Positions 32,669-41,700 are shown, counted from the first letter of the stretch. The stretch is 64,000 nt of DNA from Candidatus Magasanikbacteria bacterium RIFOXYC2_FULL_42_28 (GCA_001784435.1 MFQZ01000001.1:1-64000); one strand, 5' to 3'. The notes: generated from the sequence alone by a model not told the origin. Numbers and translations are program-made.

Positions 32669-33742
32669 CTAATTGGCTACTAATTCTTCAATAATCTTTA
32701 TCACCTGTTCCGGTTTGGCAATCGGTAAAACTTCATGTAACCTCTGTCCAAGCGAAGCGCGTTTGTCCGGGTTATTAATTAATTCCTTAACCATTTGGGT
32801 TAATTTAAGCCCGCTATCGTGGGTTTCGTCTAATGCCAATACCGCGTTTTGGGAGCTTAATTTTTTCACGTTTTCTTCTTGGTGCGTGCCGTTCATCGGA
32901 ATTAAAATAGCCGCTTTTTTTAAAGCGGCGAGCTCGGTAATCGTAGCAAATCCGGCGCGCGCCACTACCACGTCAGCCGCCGCGTAGGCAGAAGACATCT
33001 CGCTTGTAAAAAATTTATAAACATGATAATTGGAAAAAACATTTACGGCGCGTTCGTTTAATTCCGCCGGACGCTCACGACCGATCAAATGAATAACCTC
33101 ATAATCACGTGGCCAACCACCGACACTTTCCATAATTAATTTATTAACCGTCATAGATCCGGTACCGCCACCTAACGCAAAAATAACCGGCCCCGTGGCT
33201 GATAGGCCAAATTGCTTACGCCCTTGCGCCACATCACAAGTTAAATCCCGCGCCGGGTTGCCCAACCACTGCGTTTTATGAGCGGGAAATTTACTAACAG
33301 TTTCTTGTAAAGCGGTAGTAATTTTGTCCGCGGCTCTGGCCATCAAACGATTGGCAAGCCCGGGGACGACATCTTGCTGGTGAATCCAAGTTGGAATTCC
33401 GAGTAACCACCCGGCCCAATGCAACGGCACACTCACAAATCCCCCACCGGAAATTAATAAATCCGGTTTTTCTTGCCACAAAAAAAACAAAGAATTAAAA
33501 AACGCTAAAATAATTTTAAAAATATCAATAATATTCCATAACGAAAAATACCGGCGCCATTTGCCGGCAATAATCGTATAAAACGAAAGGCCGCTTTCTT
33601 TTACCAATTCTTTTTCCGGACCATTTTTCGTCCCCACCCAAATAAATTCCGCGCCCGAATTATGACGCTTATAAATTTCGGCAATGGCCAAAAGCGGTAC
33701 GACCGGCCCCAGTGTTCCACCACCGGACAAAATTATTTTCAT
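32669..33742 (-). CDS. murG: MurG, lipid II-forming GlcNAc transferase
   Basis: The 357-residue GT28 enzyme transfers GlcNAc to undecaprenyl-PP-MurNAc-peptide at the inner face of the membrane. The N-terminal loop is SGGGTLGPVVPLLAIAE rather than GGTGGH, a milder variant. ISGGGFVSVPLHWAG, HQQDVVPGLANR, LGGGTGSMTVN and the UDP-binding ARAGFATITELAALKKAAILIPM follow. No division-and-wall cluster surrounds it here. The 126-base gap above it holds an inverted pair of family B repeats. Confidence 0.93.
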   Translation of the reverse strand: MKIILSGGGTLGPVVPLLAIAEIYKRHNSGAEFIWVGTKNGPEKELVKESGLSFYTIIAGKWRRYFSLWNIIDIFKIILAFFNSLFFLWQEKPDLLISGGGFVSVPLHWAGWLLGIPTWIHQQDVVPGLANRLMARAADKITTALQETVSKFPAHKTQWLGNPARDLTCDVAQGRKQFGLSATGPVIFALGGGTGSMTVNKLIMESVGGWPRDYEVIHLIGRERPAELNERAVNVFSNYHVYKFFTSEMSSAYAAADVVVARAGFATITELAALKKAAILIPMNGTHQEENVKKLSSQNAVLALDETHDSGLKLTQMVKELINNPDKRASLGQRLHEVLPIAKPEQVIKIIEELVAN

Positions 33743-33762
33743 AATGAGTTACAAAGACCACC

Positions 33763-33860
33763 TGTCATTCCGACGACGAAGGAGGAATCTCTATCCCGTT
33801 GGACAATTTTACGGAAAAATGGAGATCCCTCGTCGGCGCGAGCCTCGCTCGGGATGACAA
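33763..33860. repeat. Inverted pair of family B palindromic repeats
   Basis: Left copy TGTCATTCCGACGACGAAGG continuing to GAGGAATCTC; right copy, inverted, GGAGATCCCTCGTCGGCGCG continuing to CTCGGGATGACA. Together they form a 98-bp structure filling the spacer between rpoD and murG. This shows the intergenic form of the elements that also lie inside genes. Confidence 0.8.
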
Positions 33861-33868
33861 ATGACAAA

Positions 33869-35212
33869 TTATAAGTAATCTCTCAACTTAGAAATCAAAT
33901 CCGTGCCTTGAATTTTTTCCAAGGCCTTGGCCTCAATTTGGCGAATACGTTCGCGCGTAACACCAAATTCATTGCCGACCTCTTCCAAAGTGTGGGTAAC
34001 ACCATCGCCTAAACCAAAGCGCATTTCCAAGATTTTCTGCTCGCGTGGCGCTAATGTTTGCACCACCTGTTTCACGTAATCGCGCAAAATTTGCAAACCG
34101 GCCGCGCGTGATGGCGAAATATTTTTGACATCTTCAATAAAATCAGCCAATTGTGTATCTTCGTCATCATCGCCCACCGCGGCTTCCAAAGAAACCGTTT
34201 CCTGCGAAATTTTCATGATGTGGGTAATTTTTTCCACCTCTTCACCCATTTCCGCGGCTAATTCTTCCGGAGTCGGATCGCGCCCTAAGTCCTGCGTCAA
34301 ACGGCGCTGGACTTGCTGGAAGCGATTGATTGTTTCCACCATATGCACCGGAATCCTGATCGTGCGTGATTGATCGGCCAGCGCGCGAGTGATGGCTTGG
34401 CGAATCCACCAAGTGGCATAGGTGGAAAATTTATAACCCTTGCGATAGTCAAATTTTTTAACAGCGCGAAACAAACCGATGTTGCCCTCTTGAATTAAAT
34501 CCAAAAGCGACAAACTTTTGCCCACAAATTTTTTGGCAATTGATACCACTAAACGTAAGTTGGCTTCAATTAATTTGCGCTCCGCCGCCTGTTCGCCTCT
34601 TTCTTTGCGTTTGGCCAATGATACTTCTTGCTCGCCGGTAAGCAAAGGAATTTTACCAATTTCCCGCAAATACATTTGAATTGAGTCCGAAGAAATTTCG
34701 CCTAAATCAAACGGCGTGTCCATATCCGGCTGGCTGCCTTGGAATTCTTTTAAAATCGCGCCGTGTTCTTTTTTCGCGCCCAAAATTCCGGTCGCCGCTT
34801 CAACAATGGCGACACCATTTTTTTCAAAAGCCGCGAGTAGTCCTTCGTATAAATCCAAATAGCACTCCGGCCGAGGCAAGAATGTTAACAATTCCACTTC
34901 GGTAACAAATCCCCGGCTCCGGCCTTTGGCCACGAGCGTCCATAGTTGTTCCACGGTTGGCTCCACCACTATTTCCGGTTCAACTTTTTTAGCTTTTTGT
35001 AATTTAAAAAATTTTTTCTTTTTATTTTTCAATAAAAAATGCGCCCGCGCGCGGGTGTGTTTGGCAGTTGATTTTTTGTCGACCGTGGGCTTGGCTTTTT
35101 TTTGAACAATTTTACGCTGTCCAATTTTTTTGGCTTTCGTGGCCGTCTTTTTAGACGGGCGAGCCGAAGTTTTGGATTTCTGATTTTTCAATTTTTTCCC
35201 CCGCTTGATCAT
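33869..35212 (-). CDS. rpoD: Primary sigma factor (sigma-70/RpoD)
   Basis: 447 residues. A very basic N-terminal stretch (Lys/Ala/Thr-rich, about 1-75) replaces most of region 1.1. Regions 1.2-2 (DSIQMYLREIGKIPLLTGEQEVSLAKR; DLIQEGNIGLFRAVKKFDYRKGYKFSTYATWWIRQAI), 3 and 4 (LPAREQKI-like and FGVTRERIRQIEAKAL) are complete. It recognises TTGACA/TATAAT promoters such as that at 25372-25400. Encoded eight bases after dnaG, the classic dnaG-rpoD pair. Confidence 0.96.
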   Translation of the reverse strand: MIKRGKKLKNQKSKTSARPSKKTATKAKKIGQRKIVQKKAKPTVDKKSTAKHTRARAHFLLKNKKKKFFKLQKAKKVEPEIVVEPTVEQLWTLVAKGRSRGFVTEVELLTFLPRPECYLDLYEGLLAAFEKNGVAIVEAATGILGAKKEHGAILKEFQGSQPDMDTPFDLGEISSDSIQMYLREIGKIPLLTGEQEVSLAKRKERGEQAAERKLIEANLRLVVSIAKKFVGKSLSLLDLIQEGNIGLFRAVKKFDYRKGYKFSTYATWWIRQAITRALADQSRTIRIPVHMVETINRFQQVQRRLTQDLGRDPTPEELAAEMGEEVEKITHIMKISQETVSLEAAVGDDDEDTQLADFIEDVKNISPSRAAGLQILRDYVKQVVQTLAPREQKILEMRFGLGDGVTHTLEEVGNEFGVTRERIRQIEAKALEKIQGTDLISKLRDYL

Positions 35213-35220
35213 AAAAAAAT

Positions 35221-37071
35221 TTACTTCAAATTTTGAAATTCAATTAAAAGTTTATTTTGCTCATCGCGATTTCCAGATTTTTCCGCTTCTACCATTTGAT
35301 GTTGCACTTCGGCTCGACGTCTTTTTAGCCATTCATCTTTAATTTCTCGCACGAGCGCCAACACTTCCTCTTTCGCCCGCTCTTCATCATAATCCACAAA
35401 CTCGAGTTCAGCCCGCATTTGCCAAGGGTTTATATCAAAATCGGCCGTCAAAGTCAAATCAGACGCCTTCTTGATATTCGCGTTTATATTATACTGGTTT
35501 TTTAGCCATTCGTAAAGCGGTTCCGCACCAGAACCGGCATATGCCCCAACTGGCAAGATATCTGTTATACAAGAAAACAAGGCGGGATATTTCAAAACTG
35601 CTAACACACAACGTTCGCGACGACGTTCAAAACTATCAGTAATAACTGGTTTAATAGTGGTTGTGACATCTTTTTTTGATTGAGGTAAGCGCGTTCTCTT
35701 TTGCAAATCTACAAGATTTTCTTTCATAACCACAATATTAGTATCAAGCTTTTCAGCTATTAATTTTAACCAATGATCACGTATGATTGAATAAGGAATC
35801 AGACCAACGAATGATAAAAAATCATCAGCAACTGTTTGCTTGTCTTTTGGTGATGATAAATTTTTTCCAACCAAAACCATATCAAAAAGCCATTCCATGA
35901 TTTCACGCGCATTCTTTACTGCCATAAACCAAACATCTGGATTTTTTTTCAAACACTCATCTGCATCCTTTCCTGCGCCTTCAGGAATTTTTATAATACC
36001 AACATTTAAACCCTCTTTAATAGCCACCCCAACAACTCTCTTCACCGCATTAACTCCGGCGCCATCAGCATCAAATGCCATTTTTATATTATTTGTATAC
36101 CTCTTAATTAGTCCAAATTGATTACTTCTTTGTTGTTCCGATTCAGATAAAGTATCATCCGTTTCAAGCTTAAATGCCGTTCCCGAAGCCGCCACCACAT
36201 TTTTCATTCCAGCCTGATGACAGGCAATCACATCCATTTGCCCTTCCACCATCACCACCAAATCTTTTGACTTAATTTCCGTTTTCGCTTTATTCAACCC
36301 ATACAACACGCGCGATTTATCATATACCAAAGTTTGCGGAGTATTGACATATTTTCCACCCGCTTCCAAATTTTCATGCAATTGCCGTCCGGTAAAACCA
36401 ACCACATCACCGTGCACATTCCAAATTGGAAACATAATCCGATCACGAAAGCGGTCATAATATCTGGCTAAGTTATTTACCAAAACGGGCTTGCCCGGCG
36501 TAGCCGAAGGCGAAGACGGGTCTTTTTTAATTGTGAGCCCAGCCGCCACCATATCATCAATTCCAATTCCTTTTTTTAATAAATATTGCGTTAACAAATC
36601 CCATTGATCAGGAATATATCCAACTTGCCAATCCGCGATTGTTTCCGTTTTTAATTGCCGTCGCTCCAAATATTCGCGCGCTTCTTTTGACGCCGGCATG
36701 TCTAACAAAAATCGATGATAAAAATATGCGGCCTTGGCATTAACTTCCAAAATCCGATTTTTCTGACTTTTATTAACTTCACTTTGAAAATTATTATCTA
36801 ATTTTACGCCCGCTCGATCCGCCAATAGTTTCAACGCCTCGGGAAAATCCAGCCCCTCCATTTCTTGCGCGAAAGAAAATATATCCCCTGATTTAGAGCA
36901 CCCAAAACAATGCCAAAATTGCCGTTCAGCGTTTACCATAAACGACGGGGTTTTTTCCTTATGAAACGGACAGCACGCCTTCCAATATATACCCGCCTTT
37001 TTTAAAGGCAGATATTCGCCAATGAGCGTGACAATGTCCAATTTATCTTTGATTGATTGCGTGTCGGTCAT
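35221..37071 (-). CDS. dnaG: DNA primase
   Basis: The 616-residue primase has the zinc finger (Cys34, His37, Cys55, Cys58 in CPFH and CFGC), the catalytic core with YDRFRDRIMFPIWN, and the TOPRIM domain (VMVEGQMDVIA about 283-293; FDADGAGVNA). The C-terminal DnaB-interacting part is present but divergent. A family C repeat encodes about residues 184-196 (SSPSATPGKPV), just before the core motif, an in-frame insertion. A broken duplicate of its first 40 codons lies at 39052-39172. Confidence 0.95.
   Translation of the reverse strand: MTDTQSIKDKLDIVTLIGEYLPLKKAGIYWKACCPFHKEKTPSFMVNAERQFWHCFGCSKSGDIFSFAQEMEGLDFPEALKLLADRAGVKLDNNFQSEVNKSQKNRILEVNAKAAYFYHRFLLDMPASKEAREYLERRQLKTETIADWQVGYIPDQWDLLTQYLLKKGIGIDDMVAAGLTIKKDPSSPSATPGKPVLVNNLARYYDRFRDRIMFPIWNVHGDVVGFTGRQLHENLEAGGKYVNTPQTLVYDKSRVLYGLNKAKTEIKSKDLVVMVEGQMDVIACHQAGMKNVVAASGTAFKLETDDTLSESEQQRSNQFGLIKRYTNNIKMAFDADGAGVNAVKRVVGVAIKEGLNVGIIKIPEGAGKDADECLKKNPDVWFMAVKNAREIMEWLFDMVLVGKNLSSPKDKQTVADDFLSFVGLIPYSIIRDHWLKLIAEKLDTNIVVMKENLVDLQKRTRLPQSKKDVTTTIKPVITDSFERRRERCVLAVLKYPALFSCITDILPVGAYAGSGAEPLYEWLKNQYNINANIKKASDLTLTADFDINPWQMRAELEFVDYDEERAKEEVLALVREIKDEWLKRRRAEVQHQMVEAEKSGNRDEQNKLLIEFQNLK
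36484..36522. repeat. Palindromic element, family C, in frame inside dnaG
   Basis: It reads CGGGCTTGCCCGGCGTAGCC and on to GGCGAAGACGGG, with the GTA/GAA-type hairpin seen in mnmA insert 1 and the TPGKPV-coding unit of mnmA insert 2. Three hairpin arms fit within 39 bases. Confidence 0.75.
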
Positions 37072-37099
37072 AATAATTTTAATTGCGAAATCTCTTCAC

Positions 37100-39025
37100 T
37101 CATCCATTGTTCTCTGGGCCAAATTGTTCCATTCGCATAAGTAATTTCGCTTCATCCATGTTATAAACATATTCACCTTTTCTAGTGCCTCGTTGCGTGC
37201 CAGTACAATTAACCTGCGTAAGTGAAAAAGAAAATGCATTGTTATTTTGCCATTTATTATCTCCTACATATTCCGCAGTATATCGCCCAGAATGATAACC
37301 GGAAATAGCCAAATTCGTCAACGATTGAATGTCGATAATATCATAATACACGCCACTATTGCAAACTCCGCCGTGCACCAACGCCACCAGCGCCAAATAT
37401 CGCCCATCCGGACTAGGAAACAAATCCACCGCCGCGCCAAAAACATCATCCATAATTTTACGAATCTGACCGGACTTTGTATCTAATTGAAATAAAACAC
37501 TATGACAGTTTTGCGCGCCACAATCAAAGGAAGTGTTCGCTAAAAAATATACCATTCCATCAACACTGGAGGTTGCGCTACTAATTCTTATAGATCGATC
37601 TGGCTCGAAATTTGATATTGCGTCAATAGTAATATCGTTTTGTGCTGAAGCATAATTTAATTTAGTCACAAAACCATGCGCCGCTAAAAAAAACCCAATA
37701 ACAAACAACAAAATCGGCCACCAAATATTCCCCCACTTTTTCTTCTGACTATTTTCCAAAACACAACTAACTAAATTCTGTGTTTGTTGCTCGTAATTTT
37801 TTAAATTCAACTTGCCGACCACAGGCACATTGCCTGTCCCGGCGTTATAAGCAACTACAGATTTTTTAAAACTCTCAGTGCTTTTTTTGTATTTCGTAGT
37901 ATTTAACCATTTAAAATAACTTACGCCAGCGGCGACATTTTGGTTGGCATTAAACAGGTCAGATATGGGCGAGTAAAATGGTTTGCTATCGTCATTCAAA
38001 TCAATCTTTAGCTGATTAGTTAGTTGAAATATGCCACGACCCAAACGATCATCGGATGCCGGACCGCCGGTGGCATACACTTTATAGCGCGATTCGCAAC
38101 CGGCCAAAGCCAAAACATACGAACTTTCAATATTTAATTTTTGCGCCCAAAATTTAATCAACTCAATTATTTTTTCTCTTTCTTGACCTTGGATTTCCAC
38201 AAACGAAGACAAAACATAGCCAATTTTGCCGTGCGCCCCCACTTTATGCCAAACATAAGATTTGCCCGCGATAAATTTTCCAATGACCACCTCCTCTAAA
38301 ATGTTAATCTGTTCACCATCTGCTAAACTTTCTAAAATTTTCGATTCATCATCTGGTTGCGAACGTAAATTGACTGATGAAGACAAAATAATATCCTGAT
38401 ATAATTTAATCCGACCAATTTTATAGTTCATTTCAATGGTAGATTTAAATTGCACAATCACAGATTCCACCTTTTTATCTTGTGGCCGCTTTATCGTAAT
38501 CATGATAGTGTCAGTGTCAGTTTTAGTTTCAATTGATTTTTGACTGTGAGTATTATCGTTATATTTTACTTCTAAATTTTCAATTTCAATATTCTTATAA
38601 ATAAAGTCAATCGCCGACGCGTCGTGTGACAATGACAAAACTAATTTTTCTTTTATGTCAGGATTCATCTCCTCAACAGAAATATTCTCCAACATCGGCG
38701 CTTCATCTACCCAAAATCGCAATTTATGGGCGCCAGCCTTAAGCGGTAGTAAAATAATAACCGACTTGCTGGAATTTTTTAATTCATTGCCATTCCAAGT
38801 CCCTGGTCCTTTAAACTCGCGCTTTTTACCTGATAATTCCGTAAATAAATAATCGTCAACCTGCACAGCCAAATCATCATCGCTGAATAAACGTTTAAAA
38901 TTCTGCCGCCAATTTTTCGCTTTAGCTTGAATGGTAATCAAATAAATACCGTCGGCGAAAACGTTAAAATCCCAAACCTCTTGATCGCTAACAACACGAT
39001 TGAATATTTGTGATTGATTTGGCAT
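37100..39025 (-). CDS. Lytic-transglycosylase-like protein with SH3b domain and internal membrane helix
   Basis: A 641-residue mosaic protein. A beta-rich, carbohydrate-binding-like N-terminal region (about 1-205), a bacterial SH3 domain (about 214-276, VNLRSQPDDESKI to IGYVLSSFVEI), and a lysozyme-like SLT domain (about 280-425) with the probable catalytic Glu in ALAGCESRY and GRGIFQLTNQL. One membrane helix (about 452-474) precedes a C-terminal part with a SPDGRYLALVALV strand pattern (about 480-641). There is no N-terminal signal, so how the enzyme half reaches the wall is unclear. The gene lies between dnaG and a duplicated dnaG start, suggesting later arrival. Confidence 0.72.
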   Translation of the reverse strand: MPNQSQIFNRVVSDQEVWDFNVFADGIYLITIQAKAKNWRQNFKRLFSDDDLAVQVDDYLFTELSGKKREFKGPGTWNGNELKNSSKSVIILLPLKAGAHKLRFWVDEAPMLENISVEEMNPDIKEKLVLSLSHDASAIDFIYKNIEIENLEVKYNDNTHSQKSIETKTDTDTIMITIKRPQDKKVESVIVQFKSTIEMNYKIGRIKLYQDIILSSSVNLRSQPDDESKILESLADGEQINILEEVVIGKFIAGKSYVWHKVGAHGKIGYVLSSFVEIQGQEREKIIELIKFWAQKLNIESSYVLALAGCESRYKVYATGGPASDDRLGRGIFQLTNQLKIDLNDDSKPFYSPISDLFNANQNVAAGVSYFKWLNTTKYKKSTESFKKSVVAYNAGTGNVPVVGKLNLKNYEQQTQNLVSCVLENSQKKKWGNIWWPILLFVIGFFLAAHGFVTKLNYASAQNDITIDAISNFEPDRSIRISSATSSVDGMVYFLANTSFDCGAQNCHSVLFQLDTKSGQIRKIMDDVFGAAVDLFPSPDGRYLALVALVHGGVCNSGVYYDIIDIQSLTNLAISGYHSGRYTAEYVGDNKWQNNNAFSFSLTQVNCTGTQRGTRKGEYVYNMDEAKLLMRMEQFGPENNG

Positions 39026-39051
39026 AATTTAATTTTAGATTTATATGAGAA

Positions 39052-39172
39052 TTTTTTCCTTATGAAACGGACAGCACGCTTTCCAATAGATACCGGCCTT
39101 TTAAATCGGCAGATATTCGCCAATGAGCGTGACTATGTCCAATTTATCTTTGATTGATTGCGTGTCGGTCAT
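39052..39172 (-). pseudogene. dnaG: Broken duplicate of the dnaG 5' end
   Basis: These 121 bases align without gaps to 36951-37071, the first 40 codons of dnaG, with eight differences by my count. The start codon and MTDTQSIKDKLDIVTLIGEY are kept, but codon 24 has become TAA and the copy ends after HKEK. It is a non-functional remnant. It sits directly upstream of the lysozyme-like gene that now precedes intact dnaG. Confidence 0.88.
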
Positions 39173-39185
39173 GGGAAATTTAAAA

Positions 39186-39980
39186 TTAACTATTTGTATC
39201 ACCCTCACTACCGCTATTCAATTTTTTAATTTTTAAACAATATCGTGTACGAACTGATGAACGCGTTGCAATTCCCGATCCCATGAATGGACGAGGGACA
39301 AATGTATATTGAAAATTATAAACACTCTTTAATTTTTCCAGTTCCTTACTCACATAAACACTGTGCTGTGTTGAAACAGGAAATATGCTAGCCAAACCAC
39401 CCTGATGTAATTTGCTTATTATCATACCAAAAAATGAGTTCAGTTTGCGTTCAAGATTATCCGTGTTAAGAAGACCGGTACTACTATCCTCAAAAACATA
39501 CGGAAATTCACCCCAAGTATTTACTATTAAATCAAACTCTTCTGTCGGGTGGCCTTGCTCATCTTGGTGTTTTAATTCTAAAATTGATCGCCATTTAAGA
39601 TCATCTTTTGATAAATTTTTTAAATTTCTATTACGACGATAGTTTTTCGCTATTTTTTTACGTAAACCGGTGGTAAAAACTTTTATTCTGTCCCCAAACT
39701 CGGTTCTTAGTTGATCAGCATATAAGCCGGCACCACCACCCATATCTAACACTCTGAATTTTCTATTCTGAAATTCTTTTTCTGATAAACGCTGTCTAAT
39801 ATATTCAATAAATGATTGTTCATGTAATGCCGCCACATCTAATCTACTGGTATGCTCGTCGCCCTCTGTTCGATCATATTGATAAGGTGGTTCTGATAAC
39901 CCCTTTTCGCTGTGTTCTCCTGTAAAAACAGTATGCAATTCTTCATCGGAAATATCATGCGGCCAATGTCGTTCTGACAT
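39186..39980 (-). CDS. SAM-dependent methyltransferase-like protein
   Basis: 264 residues with a Rossmann-type motif I (FRVLDMGGGAGLYADQL, about 84-100) and a motif II-III region (DLIVNTWGEFPYVF, about 151-164). The N-terminal 75 residues are acidic and unassigned. It follows the MacB-like permease gene by 15 bases and may belong to that operon, where a methyltransferase could modify an exported product. The substrate is unknown. Confidence 0.65.
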   Translation of the reverse strand: MSERHWPHDISDEELHTVFTGEHSEKGLSEPPYQYDRTEGDEHTSRLDVAALHEQSFIEYIRQRLSEKEFQNRKFRVLDMGGGAGLYADQLRTEFGDRIKVFTTGLRKKIAKNYRRNRNLKNLSKDDLKWRSILELKHQDEQGHPTEEFDLIVNTWGEFPYVFEDSSTGLLNTDNLERKLNSFFGMIISKLHQGGLASIFPVSTQHSVYVSKELEKLKSVYNFQYTFVPRPFMGSGIATRSSVRTRYCLKIKKLNSGSEGDTNS

Positions 39981-39995
39981 ATAAAAAATATTTAT

Positions 39996-41240
39996 TTATT
40001 CTTTTCTAAGCGCCGTCACCGGATCCAAACCGGCGGCTTTCTTTGCTGGGTAAAGGCCAAAAAATAATCCAATGACCGCCGAAAACCCAACGGCCAAAAT
40101 TATTGATTGAATGGGGATAACATACGCCCAGACGAAGTTATAATAGACCGCAATCAAATAAATTACAAGGGCAAAAATCGCGCCTAAAATTATTCCCACG
40201 AGTCCCCCGCCCAAAGTTAAAAGCACTGCCTCACTTAAAAATTGTCGCAAAATATCTGAGTTAGTCGCCCCTAAGGCCTTCCTCAAACCAATTTCAAAAG
40301 TCCGTTCGGTAACCGACACATACATTATATTCATAATCCCCACCCCACCAACCAGAAGCGACACGCACACGAGCGCCACGAGCAACATCGTAATTCCGTT
40401 CACGACCGAGCCCAAAATATCCGCCGCCTCTTTCATCGTGTTAACGGCAAAATCATCTTTATTCGGATCAGTAATATCGTGATTGTCGCGAATAATTTCT
40501 TCCAAATCCGTAACGGTCGCTGCCATGGCCGAGCGGTCTTTTACTTTGGCAATTATAGAGCGAAAATAATCCACGCCTAAAATTTTCTTTTGCAAAGTTG
40601 TTACCGGCACAATGGCCATATTGTCCATATCCATCCCAAAAGACGCGCCCCGCTTAACAGTAACGCCCAACACCCGAAACGCTTTTCCCTTCATATATAT
40701 AGTTTGACCCACCGCATCGCTGTCGCCAAATAATTCCTCTTTTAACACTGGGCCCAAAACAGCGACTTGCGCGAGCGACTCCTCTTCTTCTTTCGTAAAC
40801 ATTCTCCCGTCCGACAAATCCAATTTTTCCACTTCTTGTAAATTATATCCTTCGCCCATGAGTAGTGAAATTTTGGTTTGGTCTTCGTATTTAATCGCCG
40901 CCTGCCCCATTGCCCAACCATACGCCGCAACAATATTGTGGTGATTACGCACATCTTCCAAATCATGATTTTTTAAAGTGGTAATATTAATACCGGTGCT
41001 CTGACCAAAAGCATTATCACTGGAAGTTTTTTTCGTGGCCGGCACTTTTACTTCAATGCTAATCGTGTCCGGCGAAAAAGTTTCCAATTGCGACATTACC
41101 ATTCGATCCAATCCCCGCCCGGCGGCCATAATGGCGATGACGACCGCGATGCCGATGCTTAAACCCAAAACAGTCAAGACGGTTCTGGTCTTTTGAGATT
41201 TAAGGGCAGTGATAGCTAATTTGATGGGAGTAAAATTCAT
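39996..41240 (-). CDS. MacB-like ABC transporter permease (second copy)
   Basis: 414 residues with the MacB/FtsX layout: one N-terminal helix (about 20-40), a large extracytoplasmic domain (about 45-275) with MacB_PCD motifs (AVLGPVLKEELFGD), and three C-terminal helices, including SLLVGGVGIMNIMYVSVTERTFEIGLRKALGA. A paralogue is encoded just upstream, so the pair could form a heterodimer with the shared ATPase. Works with the MacA-like adaptor at 44634-46397. Confidence 0.9.
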   Translation of the reverse strand: MNFTPIKLAITALKSQKTRTVLTVLGLSIGIAVVIAIMAAGRGLDRMVMSQLETFSPDTISIEVKVPATKKTSSDNAFGQSTGINITTLKNHDLEDVRNHHNIVAAYGWAMGQAAIKYEDQTKISLLMGEGYNLQEVEKLDLSDGRMFTKEEEESLAQVAVLGPVLKEELFGDSDAVGQTIYMKGKAFRVLGVTVKRGASFGMDMDNMAIVPVTTLQKKILGVDYFRSIIAKVKDRSAMAATVTDLEEIIRDNHDITDPNKDDFAVNTMKEAADILGSVVNGITMLLVALVCVSLLVGGVGIMNIMYVSVTERTFEIGLRKALGATNSDILRQFLSEAVLLTLGGGLVGIILGAIFALVIYLIAVYYNFVWAYVIPIQSIILAVGFSAVIGLFFGLYPAKKAAGLDPVTALRKE

Positions 41241-41256
41241 GTTTAAACTCTAAATA

Positions 41257-41690
41257 CTAAACCCTAAATTCTAAACAAACCCAAAATACAAATAATAAAT
41301 GTTCAAATTTTCGAAATAATTGCGCCAAATATTTTCATAAGCTGTGTTGCTTCATCAATTAAAATTTTTCTTTCCGCTTCGTGTATTGTTAACGCGTCCA
41401 CTAATCTCAACCACAAAACTGATTCTTTTGCTTCTTTGCGACAAATCTTAATTCTCATTACAAAATCCTTTTTACTTAACGACTCACTTGCTTCAATATA
41501 ATTCGCAGCAACCGAACCTGACGAACGAATTAATTGCTTGGCATATTCTATATTTGATATATTTCTTGGTAATTTTTTTACAAATAATTTTGTATTATAA
41601 GCAAATTTAAATATTCTATCGTGTAAATCAAACACCGGTTTTGGATTTTGTATTTCAGACATTTGAACTTGTTTAGAATTTAGGGTTTAG
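41257..41690. mobile_element. Candidate mobile cassette: four-helix-bundle gene between perfect 22-bp inverted repeats
   Basis: The arms at 41257-41278 and 41669-41690 are exact inverted repeats built on CTAAACCCTAAATTCTAAAC. Flanking bases carry further CTAAA/TTTAG units. The 434-bp unit holds a single gene for a four-helix-bundle protein. It splits two otherwise adjacent permease genes of one operon. No transposase is encoded, so any movement would need help from elsewhere. Confidence 0.6.
41303..41662 (-). CDS. Four-helix bundle (S23/IVP-like) protein
   Basis: The 119-residue protein matches the S23 intervening-sequence/four-helix-bundle family: an aromatic start (FDLHDRIFKFAYNTKLFVKKLP), then YAKQLIRSSGSVAANYIEA and KIKICRKEAKESVLWLRL-type helices. 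Family members occur in 23S rRNA intervening sequences and as Avd in diversity-generating retroelements, where they bind nucleic acid. There is no rRNA or reverse transcriptase here. It interrupts the MacB-like operon. Confidence 0.88.
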   Translation of the reverse strand: MSEIQNPKPVFDLHDRIFKFAYNTKLFVKKLPRNISNIEYAKQLIRSSGSVAANYIEASESLSKKDFVMRIKICRKEAKESVLWLRLVDALTIHEAERKILIDEATQLMKIFGAIISKI

Positions 41691-41700
41691 AGTTTAGTAT

